Position numbers and translations under genes: made by a program
Notes under the pieces: generated by a model
What the model was told of the DNA's origin: nothing
The model's input: the letters and a program-made list of their open reading frames with translations, nothing else
Databases searched by the model: none
In this document: in pieces, positions 11,162 through 24,812 of the stretch
How the letters are laid out: every line of letters starts with the position of its first letter
How positions within the stretch are numbered: position 1 is the stretch's first letter
Source: Temnothorax longispinosus
Lineage: Eukaryota; Arthropoda; Insecta; Hymenoptera; Formicidae
Direction of reading: 5' to 3'
Assembly (NCBI RefSeq): GCF_030848805.1
Contig: NC_092363.1
Coordinates: 22,228,600-22,292,599, forward strand
Length of the DNA stretch: 64,000 bases

Positions 11162-14100
11162 GGTCGCTCGTTCCCGCCAAAAGAGGAACCTGCGGCAAGA
11201 TCGTGACAAACGCCGACTGTGTCAATACCCTCCACTTTTCTCTTTTCCTTCCGTCTCTTCGTTTCTCCGTGAAATCTGGACGAGGCGCTCGGGAATGAGA
11301 CGACAGCCAATTAATGCGTCGGGATTTAAGACCAGGTGGAAGATCAAGGAGTAACACTCGTGCGGACAACGTGATCCTCGAGGTATTCCTCGATATTACA
11401 ACTTTCGCTTTCGCGGAAGTGCTCCAGCGTTGGAGTATGTCGCTGAAATCCCGATCAATTAATGTTCCAATTAAAACGATTAAAAATCAAGTGAAATATA
11501 AAGATCGTAATGCGATTTTCAGGCTGTTTCTCGGCACGAAATTTAGCTCGCGAGTCTCCTTAAAGGGAGTTATCGGTTGAAAGATCGGCATATTCCCGAT
11601 TGATCAGGTACCCTTAATCCTAACCGACGCATTCCCTTCAATGGTCCACTCGACGGTCCATTCGATCGTGAGCTGATTAACCTGTCGGGGATGGAGAAAT
11701 TAACGCAGCGAGTGCTTTAGTTCAGATATATGGCGCTGATACCACAATGAGTTCGCTGATCCGCGATTTCCTCTTATCGTCACGAAGACGGGAAGGATCA
11801 TTTAGTAGACCGTTTTCCCTCGTTTTCAAGTCCCTGGAGATTTCAATGAGACAGTCGGCTATGAAGCAGCCAGATTACCGTGTAAACAGCTTGTAAGGAA
11901 TATGTTGCAAGCATAAATAGAATAATGTTTTGTAAACATAATAAAAGAATAAGTGTCTGTGCAATTAAATTAAGTGATAAGTTGTAAGTATACTTAACCA
12001 CAATTAAGTTCTTTAATTGTGTGTTAAAAATCGTTCGATAACCAGGTAAAAATACAAAGCGGTTTAAAAAAATTATATAAATAAAACTAATCAAAATTCA
12101 TGTGTCAAAAATATACATATTTTTCCATAAAATTATATAACAGATTATATAATAGATGCTAAAATATAATTAATAATAAAACTAATTAAAAATGTTGCAA
12201 CTTAATTCATGAATGCTAACTACTTTGACAGGAAAAGTCACAAAATAATATATTAAAAGCGTTTATTAATCTTCTAGTTAAGATGAACCATCTAACGTCA
12301 GGAACCAAAAAGATATAATTATTTGTTTAATATTAGAAGCGAGGAAAAAGTGATTATCGCACTTGCATTATTTTTTGGGTCAGCTAATAAACGTACGTCG
12401 TTCAAAACTCGGGCGAGACGTGGAAAGGTTAACACCCTAAAAGAATCGCAATAGGATCCTTGTAGTATTTCGGGGTGGAAACTGAGACGGACGTTTCTGG
12501 GTACTTTAACCCATAGTGCACATTCAGGATTGTCACGTATAGTAAATGTTAAGGTTGGAAATCTGAAAGGAGCTCAGTTTTAAACTTGAAACTCCTCTTA
12601 TCCTGTTAATTACAATCTTATATAAAGCATAAAGCATATATAACGTGAGAGTCATTCTCACGTTAGAAAAAATAATTATTTTCACGATTTTATATGATGA
12701 TAGTGTCAGTTCTTATTTCCTGAATGAGTTCTCCTTTAAAAGTATGCCTTCTTCTCAGCATTAACTGTGGAACTTTTATAATCGTACATCGTACATGACA
12801 GAATTCATTGTCATCGTTAAATTCCGCGAAAACTGCGATACTAAACGTAAAAAAATTGGAGTGAGAAAGCTTTGACACCTTCGTTCGTTTCACTCGTTCT
12901 CGTAAAAGCCCGTGTTACTGTTCAGGTGGAATCGAGTTTTCAAAGAGCAAGTACGATAAACATAAAGACTCACGATCGCTTTATGAGGTCCATTGATACG
13001 AAATAGCGCTCTTCAATAAATACAGGCCTCGAAGTTTCAAGGCAACAGTGAGATTGAGTTCTATTTCATCACTGACTATTTTTAAACTACAATGTTTTAT
13101 TTCGTTTCATTAATAAATTGTGCGCCGATTATAAACATAATTGCATTGATAATTAAACGCACTATTTTTAGTTTTAATTTTCCGAGAAATATTATTCTAA
13201 CAACTTTTATTCAATAATAAAGACATTAATGATATGCATATATTTTGCATCAATAGTCAAATATTTAATGATATACTCGCATATACAAGAAGATAATTGC
13301 TTCTATAAAAGCATTTAAAAATTAAAGCAATTAATTAGTTTAACAATTATAATCTTGCTTAATTAAATAGTAGCCTTGAAGTCTAGTATTTAATGTAAAA
13401 AATAAAATGGTACGATAAATAATGACATTTTTCCGTAGTTCGTAGTCTTAAAAAAATTTGTGTAACGGTTTTCATCTTAAGATAAAAAAATTTAATCTTT
13501 AATGTTTCGCACAATATTTGCAATTCTTTTTTTTATATGGGACAAACCCCAGGATAGTCAAACGAACGAACCGCCGCTGCACACGGCAATAACCATCAAT
13601 TCCGTCGAGGAGGCATCTTTCGTTGATCTTAGGTCGCGCAGGAACGACTCTCGTCGGTCTATTTGCTGAGCCGGCGGAGAGTTTATCTTTCCAGATCGCG
13701 GATTTGGCTTTATTTAATTATTCCTTTCGGTACACTCGCGCCAAAATCACGGCGGCAGTTTGGTCTTTCATCATGCTTACAAACGAAGACTCTGATTTAG
13801 ATGCCAAATACGATCGACTTAGTCTGCGATATGGCATCCGCGGCAAATCGGCCGAGAGAAATATCCATAAATATCCTAAATATCAACTGTTCATAAATTT
13901 AAAGTGACTAGTAACGCTAATACCTGTCCAAATGAAATATCGTCCCGACGAAACGATGCAAACTGCGGCTGCAAACTCGTTACCTTGCGCGCCGACTTCG
14001 TAACATTTGTCGACTCGATTTTATTTCCACGTGAAATTAGCGAATCCAATTAAGCGTGGTGTCTAACGAGGCTAACTTAATTTAACTCGTTTTTCCGCGC

Positions 14101-14226
14101 TGCACACGACGTGCGCCTCTTTATTATGTCAGTCGCGTCGCCGTTACGGAAATTACGCGCCGATAGCACCACGCTTTTTGCCAGGTTGAGGACTAATTTC
14201 GGTATAAATTCGCCCTCGCCGTTTGC

Positions 14227-14251
14227 AGAGAGAGAGAGAGAGAGAGAGAGA
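14227..14251. repeat. (AG)n microsatellite
   Basis: About twelve AG units, followed by a short run of aaag-like units. Confidence 0.95.
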
Positions 14252-15031
14252 AAGAAAGAGACTAAAAAGGGGACACGTACGTTCCTGTGGATATCGAATT
14301 TGCCTTTGCCTTTCCTTCCCCTTTCGCGAATACAAGAGACGGTAAATCAATTCGCAATGTAATTTAATCTTAAGTGATCGAATTGAATTTCAAAGAGTAG
14401 GCCATGTAAGTTTCCGCCTGGAGGCAAATTTGCCTTTTTCTTCGGAACTTAAAAGTAAAGAACAACTATATATATGTATTATTAGTAAAAGAACGTTACG
14501 ACGCGAACCATGTTTTGATCGAAAAACGATTTAATTCAATTTAAATTAATCTGATTCCAATTTATGTAATTAAGAGTACTTATGATTTGCTTTAACTTTT
14601 GATATGACTTCTCTAAATCGTACAATTGAAATTCAATCAATTAAATTAAATTCTATTCCTTGGAGCATGAGACTATATAAATTCACATCTCATCACTTCG
14701 AGTCGCGAGAGTAATAGAAAAAATCCTGTAAATTTCCCCACGAAGTAACATACATAAATATCGAGTTACGTTTTACCAGAGCGACGATTAATTTCCGAAC
14801 GAATTCGCCCTCCCTGAGTGCTTCGATGAGGAAAAGGCGGGTTGGTTAAGTTTCTATCGGTAACCGTGTTCGTCTTTTCCGTTCGCGTTGGCGAAAACAA
14901 GGAACAGCCCCGTTGCTTCTAACTTCCAACCGAAACAGTTCGGTTCGACGCTGATGAGTTCGAGCATGCGATGGAAACTTCGGCGCGGTGGAACGTGTCC
15001 GGCGGCCACGGTTCCGGACGCGTCTCTGACG

Positions 15032-15058
15032 CGATCCGGGGAAGTTTTCCCCGGATCG
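15032..15058. other. Perfect 12-bp stem hairpin
   Basis: The arms cgatccggggaa and ttccccggatcg are perfect inverted copies separated by only gtt. The structure is GC-rich and lies in a CpG-rich patch. It could be a cruciform, a structured RNA element or chance. No U-tract or gene context suggests a terminator. Confidence 0.75.
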
Positions 15059-15252
15059 GCGCCAATTGTGCCCAGCGGAATCAGCGGGGAATAAAAGGAG
15101 ATCCGGTTTTGATCAGACTTGATTATAGTACTTGTCCGAATTAGCGGTTGTCGCAGCGCAAGGGATATACAAAAATTTATCGAATTTATCTTACTTCATC
15201 CGGAAAACTAAAATTGCTACAAGTTACATTTAATACAAATCATGTTAATATA

Positions 15253-15600
15253 CAGAGTACTTAAAAAAAATGTTAACACTTATATCATATAACACAAGAT
15301 ATCATAGTAACAAATGTATTTTGTCTTCAAGGAGTCTCCACTTGTTCACCATCATTGTCAACATATTCCTTGAATCTTTTCCAAGTGATCCCCAGAGCCC
15401 TGAGATTTCTTTGAGTATTGTTGCAATCACATTTGCAATTTCCTGTCAAAGATCTTGCACATTGCAACGATGGTGAATAAATGGAGACTCTCTGAAGATA
15501 AAATACATTTGTTACTATACAATATCTTGTGTTATCAGTTCTATATTTCTTTAAAAATGTTACTTCCATATAATTGTTAACATTTTTTTTAAGCACCCTG
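15253..15600. mobile_element. Tc1/mariner-type remnant with TA target duplication
   Basis: A 348-bp segment is flanked by TA on both sides and has terminal inverted repeats of about 27 bp: CAGAGTACTTAAAAAAAATG on the left against CAGGGTGCTTAAAAAAAATG read inward from the right. The minus-strand frame at 15327-15596 includes a piece reading WKRFKEYVDNDGEQVE. That resembles the C-terminal tail of insect mariner/IS630-type transposases, which commonly end in a DGE-like motif. The interior also has imperfect inverted repeats, for example near 15300 and 15520. It is too short to be autonomous. The family placement is inference. Confidence 0.75.
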
Positions 15601-18600
15601 TATTATTTCTCGACCTTGTGTCCTTGTATTATTGTGAAAGTGTACTGGTACTTGAGAATAAAAGAAAAGCTGATACCTTTAAATTATACAATGTAGTATG
15701 ACGCGTGGAATCGAAGGAAACTATGAATAGCAATCGTTTACTCGTTAATCGCGTCGCGAATATTTTAATTTGACGGTGACCGATAAACGAATTACTGTGT
15801 AACGAAGAAATTAAGATGGAACTGATGTAATTAACACGCCGGATATCGGCGACAGAAATATTAACGCGTGCGCGCATCAAGAGAACTAAATCGGGACGGT
15901 AGCGGTGACGGCAATTAACACAATATTCTGTACATATATGCTAAACCAACAAAGTCAGGTTAAAATAATTCCAAGCAAGCTGTGCTCGCTCCGCTTATCT
16001 AAATATTAACACTTGCTAAAATCCGAACGCAAGTCCGTACACTTTACGTCACTTACGCCGCGCCGTCACAAAAGCCTCTCGGAAACGTTGAATGTAATAT
16101 CAAACAATGGACCGGACCGGGAATGAATGATGCATGTATAACTGGCAAAATCGTGCAAAAGCGCATATTGAATTTGATATTGTATTTCGCTACTTTGATG
16201 TTAACAGGACCGCGGCATGTGCACATGTCGTTCACGCGCCATTAAACTGCAGTTTCATAAGATTTTTACCCATATTGTTTCCGATCTGTTCTACCGATAC
16301 TAAAATGTGTTTCCGTCCACCGCGAAATGTAGAATCTTGAAGCATTAACCAATTTCTTTGAATTATATTTCAGTCATCGGATTTTTACTTACGAAGAAAA
16401 TAAAAACTTTACTTCTTTCTTCTCGTAATATTCTCAGGGTTGAATATTGCATTCACTTTTTTCTAATAATAATTTTACTGAGGTATTGGAATTTTTAAAC
16501 AGCTTGTCGTGGTAAACATGAAGTGGATTGTAAACATTATGTTCTTAAATATTTTCGTGACGTAGATTTTCTTCGGTACAGCACTTACATTTTGTCCTCT
16601 TTTTCCTTTTGAGAGAACTAAACTATAACGCGCTATTCATCACTGTACGACAAAATTCTTTTTACTCGTAGTTTCTGCCTCTCCAAAGATGCCTTTTAGA
16701 TTTTATACATATACCTTTGCATTAATAAAATATCGATTAACTTTGTCTGAACTTTTTCTATTAGCTATAAATCTATTGATAAAAACTTCATTTTCTTTAA
16801 CTATAGTTCCTTTTTAACTGTTTAATTGTCGTCAATTTTTTTCCAGTGTTAATTATTTGCTTCGCTGCCACTGTAGCAAAAACATTTTTCACTTATCAGA
16901 AAATTAAATGTAACATTAATTTCCTGGAACACTTCATAGAGTTCGAGAAGTCGTTTAATTTCTTTTTCCCTTCTTTGGCGAAGCACTCTTATACATATAT
17001 ATCCATACTAGAAAATTAAACTTTTCAAGGCTTCTCTCATGCAGAAGAATCACGGCGCGAACACGAGGGGCTTTAAGACGAACATAAAATGTGGTAATAT
17101 TAAGATGCTTTATACTTAGTACACGTTCTTTCACAACATATATAATCCAAAGATACAGATAATGTATATAAAGAAAAATGGCATTTACTTCAATCTAAAG
17201 TCGATCGTTAATGACTGTTTGATGAATGACTAAAAATTAAGACTCGGCAAATTAAATCTCGAAAACAGAAGCAAAATCTTGTTTCTTCGCTAATCTTAAA
17301 TAAACTCTACTCATCGTTAGATTATTTATCTTCCGATAAAGAAAAAGAACGGCGCAAAGAAAAGGCAATCGGACGTGATTAATTATATACCATCCGATAT
17401 CCCTTGATTTTTCTTTCGTGTACATATCCGTTAGGATAAAAAAAAACGGGCATATCAAGTATTCAGTTGAAATAAAAGAAGAACATATTAAGCATTCATC
17501 AAGAATTTGTCAATGCTCGTGAAATAACGAAATATTTCGAGAATATCGAGGCAAAAAAAAAAATACATTGGAGGAGAAAATTTAATTAGTCGCAACCTAA
17601 CAGACAATTCCCACTTAATATTTCCTTTCGGACGATGCTTTTAAATTCCTGTATTATTTCGACATCGGGTGTAATTATACAAATATGTGATATCGATTAA
17701 AACACATCTCCGAGAGAGATAACTCTTTATAATGTGCTGGTTATATTCCCACGCAGTTATATATTCTCGCGACGAAATGAATTTCGCTCAGTAACAATTA
17801 GCAACTATATACTGCCTGCAGCAAGCAGCATTTCCTTTTTTGTCCGTTTGCGTCATAAATTATCCAATGGACAGGTGGCTTTCATAAAACTGGCTTACTT
17901 CCCTCGTGTAAAGCAAAATCTCTGTAATGCTGTTTATGCAGCTGGTAATTACTGACGATTATCTGCCTTACAAAGTATTCCGATAATATTAGCTTGTATT
18001 TGCATGTGGATCCGTTCTAAACACCCATCGCGTTTTATTAAAATCGTGACTTGGGTAAACAGCACGCGCACACGTGTTAACATATGCAACACTGAATTAA
18101 ATTAGACCGGAAGTTAAAGAGAATTCAATTAGTATTATATTTAAGATCTTCCTGCGTAAACGTGTTTGTAGATAATTTTAATTGGATGACTAGTATATTA
18201 GAACGTTGTATAAAAATTTCCGGATACAATTTTAGCATAAATCAATTTACTTAAAAGTTTATTTAACAAAGAAAATGTTCACTAAAATTTTATTTTAATT
18301 TAGAATTATATATGTGCCGTATAAAAAATTAAGGCGAAAGATATTTCATTTATATTATTTTATTGATGATAAAACAATTTTAGAACAAGTTCTAAATAAA
18401 AAAAAGTATGCGTCAGTATTCAAGCAGCTTTATTTCTGGTTAAGATCAAGATCATCCATTACTTTTCTAAAATGGTAGTGAAAAGTCTTCTTGCACCGAT
18501 CACATGTTTTGTGCGTAAGTCTAAGTGTCACTACGGGACAATAACAATGTTCGCGTGAGAATTATTCATCGTGGACGACGAATATTAAAAAGTAAACGCG

Positions 18601-21600
18601 AGAATCATGGTCGGACAGTACCGTAACTTCTCGTTGTTTAGCATTGGACTATTTCTCCCTTGGGTGCCAGTAGCTTCTGAATATTGCAACGTCGCCGTAG
18701 TTTGTAGCGCTTTGTATACTGCGATAAGGACGCGCTATTTGCAAGATGCAAAACCAATTACACGCCTGCGAACATATCGATCCTGTGTATATCCGTGAGC
18801 GTTGAGTGTTTCTCCACATCGTCTAAAATTACTCAATCTGAGGCCCGTTGGCCTCGTTCTTCTTTTTTTTCAGTTAAAATTGCTCAAATAGAAAATATCT
18901 CATTCTTCCATCAAATTTTTTGTCCAATTTAAAGTTGACTCTTTCTCGACAGACAAAGTAACAATTTCCTAATTATTTATATGCTTCGGGAATAAAATTA
19001 TTTGTCAATGTCGACTTTTAAGTACGTTATATATATAACTAAGAATAAAACTTCAATTTATATTTTATTTCAAGTAGATTTTTTGATAGAATATTTAGTT
19101 ACAAGATATTAAAATTTAATATGCTTAAAATAGTTGAGAGGGATATAATTTCAATTTTAATATTCCTAAAATTATTTTGAAAGAGATGTCAATCAATTTT
19201 TAATGAAATATAAATGGTATATGTAAATATATCCTTTACTCTATAAAAAAAAATAAAACGTAGAAAGAGACGAAAAACTCATAAAGATAACGAAAAAAAT
19301 AACTTAAGCGTTTTTGAAAACAAGTTATTTAGATGCCATAAGTGAGGAATTTTTACAAAACCGAATAAATATACTTTTTCTGATCACGTCTTTCTCATCA
19401 CCATTATCTCGCAAAAAAAATATCGCAAGAAAAGCCTCATCCGCCCAAGAATTTCCGAAACGGTCCTATCGCCATGGAGGCAAGATAAAAAGAAACGTCC
19501 TCTCGTTCCTTTGACGACCATGGAATCCTTGGTGAGCGCTCGCAAGGGAAACGTTACTGTTCTCTTTTTTGCTTATAGACTCACTTTATATCCTACCATA
19601 ATAACGTAATTGCGCTTCTCAAATCATGGAGTGCGCTCGTCCCCCGCAGTCGGGCACAGTGAGATGTCTGAATATTCTAACTGCTATATATATAAATGAA
19701 GAAATAAAAAATGCAAATCTAAAAAAATAGTTTATAAACTTTAACTTGCGTATTTTTAAAATCTTTTTACTACATTTTTGTCGACTTGTTATAGTAAAGT
19801 AAAAAAGAATTTATTATATACATGTCAAAGAAATCATCTAATTTTCCTAAAATAATTTTAATAATTTTCATGACTTGGACATGCATTTAATATGCTTTGA
19901 TATAATTTCAAAAGTGACATATACTCTAAACAATATTAATATAAATGCATCTCAAAATCCATAAAATGTCTGTGAGAAACATTTCGTTTATAGCAAAAAT
20001 TGTAGAAGTTGTTGCAAGCCGGTAAATCAGATGACTTACTTTGTATAAAGAAAATGGAAATCGTTGCATTTAAGGCTCGCGCAGGAGATTAAAGAAAGAT
20101 ACGATTGGGAACACAGGGAGAGCGCGATAGAAAAAGATCCGCATTCGCTCCGGTTCGGATTTCGCGATACACCATTGCATGAGTACGACAAAGCCGCTAG
20201 TATTACCGGCTCGATACTTCTCTGGATACGTCTTCTCGCGCGACAACAGCGGGACAGTTTTGCGCTCTCGTCGACGCAGTTTTGCGCCTCGTTGCACCGC
20301 GGCGCGTATAAGCGCCATAATCCGGTCTGTATTAGAGACGAAAGGCGCCGCCGTTGTACGGAGTAAATGCAGACCGGTATACAAAAGCTGCGAATTCATT
20401 TTTCCGATACACCCAATTGCATCGATCAACGTCGGCTTTACAGTATATTTCGTCACCGGGATGTGTGATTCGATATGCCATTCGAGACGATCATTATACG
20501 GCAGAGAATTTCTGCTTTTGTAATACTCTCGTCGGAGAATAATTTCTCCCTTTTCCTTGTCGACACGTTGACGTCAAATGTAAATTATGAATTTCTACTT
20601 CTGCATTCCCCAACCGCGCGACGTTAGAGAGAATAACGAATTTCAACTATAGCTTCGACGAGGATCTCTTTTGTCGCCCGGAACGCACCCCCTGGTTTCG
20701 TTAACGATGAATATTTATATTTTATTGTGTTTACGTCTCTCTACTCCTTTCGCACAAAAGCATCTATCCGCGCGAACATATCGCGGTCGATTCGTCCGCA
20801 ATTTTTATTCAGTTTTCTTCTGCGCATTCTCTTTTTAACGTGCTTCTGTTGCAAAACAGTGCTATCAAAAAACGGGTTGCGTTCTCCATCTGTTATCGCT
20901 ATCACGTCGCTTTTAGGATTTATATTGCACCAGTGTTATATAGTTTCATTCGATAACTTCGACTATCTTTGCCGGCATAACGAAACACTATATAGACAAA
21001 CGGAAATAATCTTCCACCGTCTTCTAATTAATCCTGCAGAAATAAAGTACTTCAGATAGACTCAATTCAAATTAATACGAGTAATATTTCCTTTGGTAAA
21101 ACTGTCGGGTTGCACGCAGATTTTTCCTGCGTCATGCGTTTCGATATGTGAGCAACACGATATCTTGCGAGATCGAATCTCGAAACCACACTCGAACTGA
21201 TTCACGGGCGTATTGTCCGCAGTTTCAAGTTGGGTGTTATTTATCGACCAATATTGCAACACGCACGCGATGAAAAACGCGTAACGTTCGATTTGCGTCA
21301 CGCACGGTGTTTTCAAAATTGTATCGATGCGAACCTTTGGATTTTATTTAACGCGACGTGAAAAATACAATTTTCGCGGCCACTGTTTCAACGTAATTAA
21401 ACGGTGAGTACTCCTTTTCATGCCGTGTTGTTGAAAATGTTACGAACTACTCGGCCGTTTATCTTCTCGACCACTTTCGACACGGCGACACGTGGGAAAG
21501 GCGCAGTGGTCGCGTTTCATCGTCGGATTCTCATTAACTGGGTGTAAAAATTCTTGTTTCTCTGGGGTGAAAGAACAAAGAATGATCATCAGTGTTAAAC

Positions 21601-22525
21601 AATGTTTTAAATTCGTAAAAGTGTCCTCGGAAAGAAATTTCCTGAAGATGTTTTTGTTTCGCAATATATCGAAAATACAAATATACGCCACAATGATTTA
21701 TGTCGATTTATTAAAAATACAGCATAATATTTCATATTTGCTTTCCATTTATTATATAAACAAGCAACATAAATCTGCAGGTATAAAGTGAATTTTATTA
21801 AATGTAAAATATAATAATCGGCTTTAATTAAAACATCGATTTTCACAACAATAACAAAATATAGAAAGTGTTTGTATCAATAATTATTTATTTATCATCA
21901 GTATTAATATTAAAATAATATATAAACTGATATTTCCTAGAAAAAAAAAACTTTCTTTTTTATGTAATTATACATAAAATTTTCAAAATAATTTGACTAT
22001 TATTCTTGAGAGAAAGAAAGAGAGAATAAGCATATTAAAAGATACAAATAAAAGAATTATGTAAATTTTCTGCAAAATTGCATAAATTTGTATAAACTTA
22101 AGAAATAATATTAAAAAATAATCAAAAAACATAATTGTAGTTAATGTCAAATATAAAGAACAAGATGTAGAAATATAGTATTTCTAACGCTCAGAAATAA
22201 CTTCAAAGTAAAAATGTTAATCGCTACATCGATGGCTGGGCTATATTCCCGGATTCTCAAGCAGCCGGGGCACGATGTATCTGTTTAATTCCGTGACATT
22301 GTAAATTCGGGAAATGCGGTATACCGGAAGCAGCTTTTCTGTCGATGTGAAAAAGCGCTGACGCACTAGCTGATAAGTTCGCTCGTGCCACGAAGAAAGT
22401 TCAAGGCAAAAGAGCGTAATCCATCACGGAGATCATAACGCGACTTTCTTCTGCCCTTCTTGCGTAGCCGGATGCGAGACGCTCGTAAAAATGGACGGTG
22501 GGATCCCTTCGGTGCAGTTTCGAGA

Positions 22526-22536
22526 GGGGGGGGGGG
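22526..22536. repeat. Poly-G run
   Basis: Eleven consecutive G bases. Confidence 0.9.
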
Positions 22537-23447
22537 TTTAACCGACCAACTTACTACGTCTTCACTTCCGGAATAAAACGAGCATGACCAGGATATTGAG
22601 TTAAGTTAAGCAAAGTTTAACTTTTCTACGGTGAAAAGAATTCTACTCTCGTGTGGCCGAAGAATTGGAGAATCGATTCTCGAGCGAACGCGTGAGAGGA
22701 GTAGCTGACGGGTATTAAGCAGAAGCAAGTGAAAAGGGTGAGAAGAAGCGAAACAGGGGATTGTAACCAAAGGGGTGGAATAAGTCGATATAAGCTGATG
22801 CTTGTATAAATGCGGCAATTTAATGTAAGCTGAAGAAATTGACAGCATAATAATAACTGTAATAATGATAAACGAGTGAATTAAGATATAATTCGCGAGC
22901 ATAAATCCGACATTTAATTGAATGCTCTCTATACAATTTAATTTTCGAGCAATTAATGAATTACATAGCATATACATATAGGTAATAGAAATTACTAAAT
23001 TACATATCGTTATATTATTACGATGAAATATATTATTATTCTCGAATTTAAGAGTCTTTGCGCAAAATAAAATTTACAAATACTGCAAAATAGTCTGTCT
23101 TAAAAAAAAATCATCAAATTTTGTATAGAAAATATGTTTCTAATTTTTATAGTGTTCGTTAAATCATCGAACACAGAAGTCATTATCAAAATATTCCTTA
23201 AATCTTATAATTAACTCTATCTAGACGATCTCGTTTCATCATTTAAAGGTTAAATCCCTTCTAAGCGGAACATCTTAGTACGTGTAAAACTTTCTCGCTA
23301 AAGTACGCTTTATTTCAACCAAGTTAGCGCATCAGGGCGTAATCTTGGGTAAAATATGCGGAGTTGTACAATAGGAGAGGCACCTCATAATGTATTTTGC
23401 TAATAAACCCTCATGTTAGCAGTGCGCTCACTTATGAGTTTACTTTT

Positions 23448-23474
23448 ATTTATTTGTGATAAACACAAATAAAT
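23448..23474. other. Perfect 11-bp AT-rich hairpin
   Basis: The arm atttatttgtg is followed by ataaa and its exact inverse cacaaataaat. It could be a small cruciform or chance in AT-rich DNA. Confidence 0.6.
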
Positions 23475-24774
23475 ACGATTTCATTTTCTAATTTAATGTT
23501 GAGATAAAAATATTCAGATGCCTCATCCAAATCTTTTTCACACATCGGAAATTTTTGGAAAAGGAGAACGTTAATTAAATAATAAAACGCAAATTCAGGT
23601 AATATCTAATCTTACGATTATTATTATAAATATAATAAACAGAATTTTTAAACGCAATCGATAAAGCTGCGCGATAATTGCGGAATATCTCGCGATCATC
23701 GAGACATCATTACACCGCTTCCATTCATGTGCGACAAAAGATTCACCTCAAGAGAAATTAAGGGCGGTGTTTCACGAAACGAGGGGTATGCCGAGAACGT
23801 TTTTCACACGCTAGTATTCCGTTTCGTGCGCGAAACAACTCGGCATTTCTCTCCGCCCACGTCATAACGCGAAACTACCAACAATACCGTACACATTGAG
23901 CACGTTCTCCGTTCTTACCCGTCATAAACATTCATTCGTATCAGCAACGTATAGACGTGAAGCGATAGAAAATATGTTTTACATATGTATATTTTACTCA
24001 TATGACAGAAAATGCGTTTTTAATGAATCTTTAAAAGAATATTCTTTCCAACTGAATTAAAATTTGCTGGAATTACAGAGTTGTTAAAAAAAGATTTGAT
24101 TTGTTTATATCATATACAAAAAATCTATGTTAGACAAAGGGCGACGCCATTTTGCCATTTTGTATTTGCTTTCCATTGCAAATTTATGCTGAACAAATAA
24201 AAATGTTCGTTATTCAAAAATCGACGTCACCGTGGCTTTAAAATTAATCTTGCTTTCCCAGAGTTTCTCAAAAATATTTTATATGCATAAATGTAAATTA
24301 CATTCATGAATTTTATTTGAAAATCTTAACCTATTTTCCATTTATAACAAAAACACGATTCGATATCGAACTAATTGCAGATGTTTTACATTCAAGTAGC
24401 AGATGATTGCACTTCCTATTATTTATAAAATTAGTTAGCGATTTTTGTTGCTAAAATTACACTCTCAGCGTAAGAGCTACATCATTCAATATCAATTTTA
24501 TCGTAATTAAGAGGTAATTAAGAGAAAAATAGAATAAAATGAGATTAACAAAACAAATATGATTAGGTTGTCCAAAAATAGCCACATTTCAGTAATTTCG
24601 TAAAATACTTAACTCTTCTCTGCAAGAAGTTGACGGTTATTCCAGGAATATAATGGGATATGTGTGTGCTCCTGAATAGGGGAATCGGAGAAATTAATAC
24701 ACGGGATATAAGCTAACAAGGTTTGTTATGATGTGACATTTACACAGTAGATAACAATGATAATTGCGACAGAC

Positions 24775-24778
<4 letters not shown>

Positions 24779-24809
<31 letters not shown>
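24779..24809. repeat. (AG)n microsatellite
   Basis: About fifteen AG units preceded by two gaca units. Confidence 0.95.

Positions 24810-24812
<3 letters not shown>

Larger units (their letters stand above)
10430..11400. promoter_or_regulatory. GT/GA-rich, CpG-dense segment, candidate regulatory region
   Basis: This segment contains a (GT)33 tract, then several hundred purine-rich bases on the + strand with GAGA runs, then a CpG-rich block and a C11 run. Extended GAGA tracts and local CpG richness are common at insect promoters and GAGA-factor sites. No start exon could be tied to it, so this is only a candidate. A 211-codon minus-strand frame here is serine/leucine/proline-rich because it reads the pyrimidine strand, and I do not call it a gene. 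Confidence 0.3.
11401..15252. other. Non-coding stretch with CpG-rich patches
   Basis: No supportable gene. CpG-richer patches lie at about 13560-14350 and 14700-15120, the latter with a strong hairpin at 15032-15058. Frames at 13623-13907 and 14888-15094 resemble no family I recognise and lack convincing splice partners. Confidence 0.5.

Noticed and set aside
10574..11209. 211-codon minus-strand open frame
   Set aside because: It reads the pyrimidine strand of a GA-rich segment, giving a Ser/Leu/Pro-rich product without a domain. Length is explained by composition.
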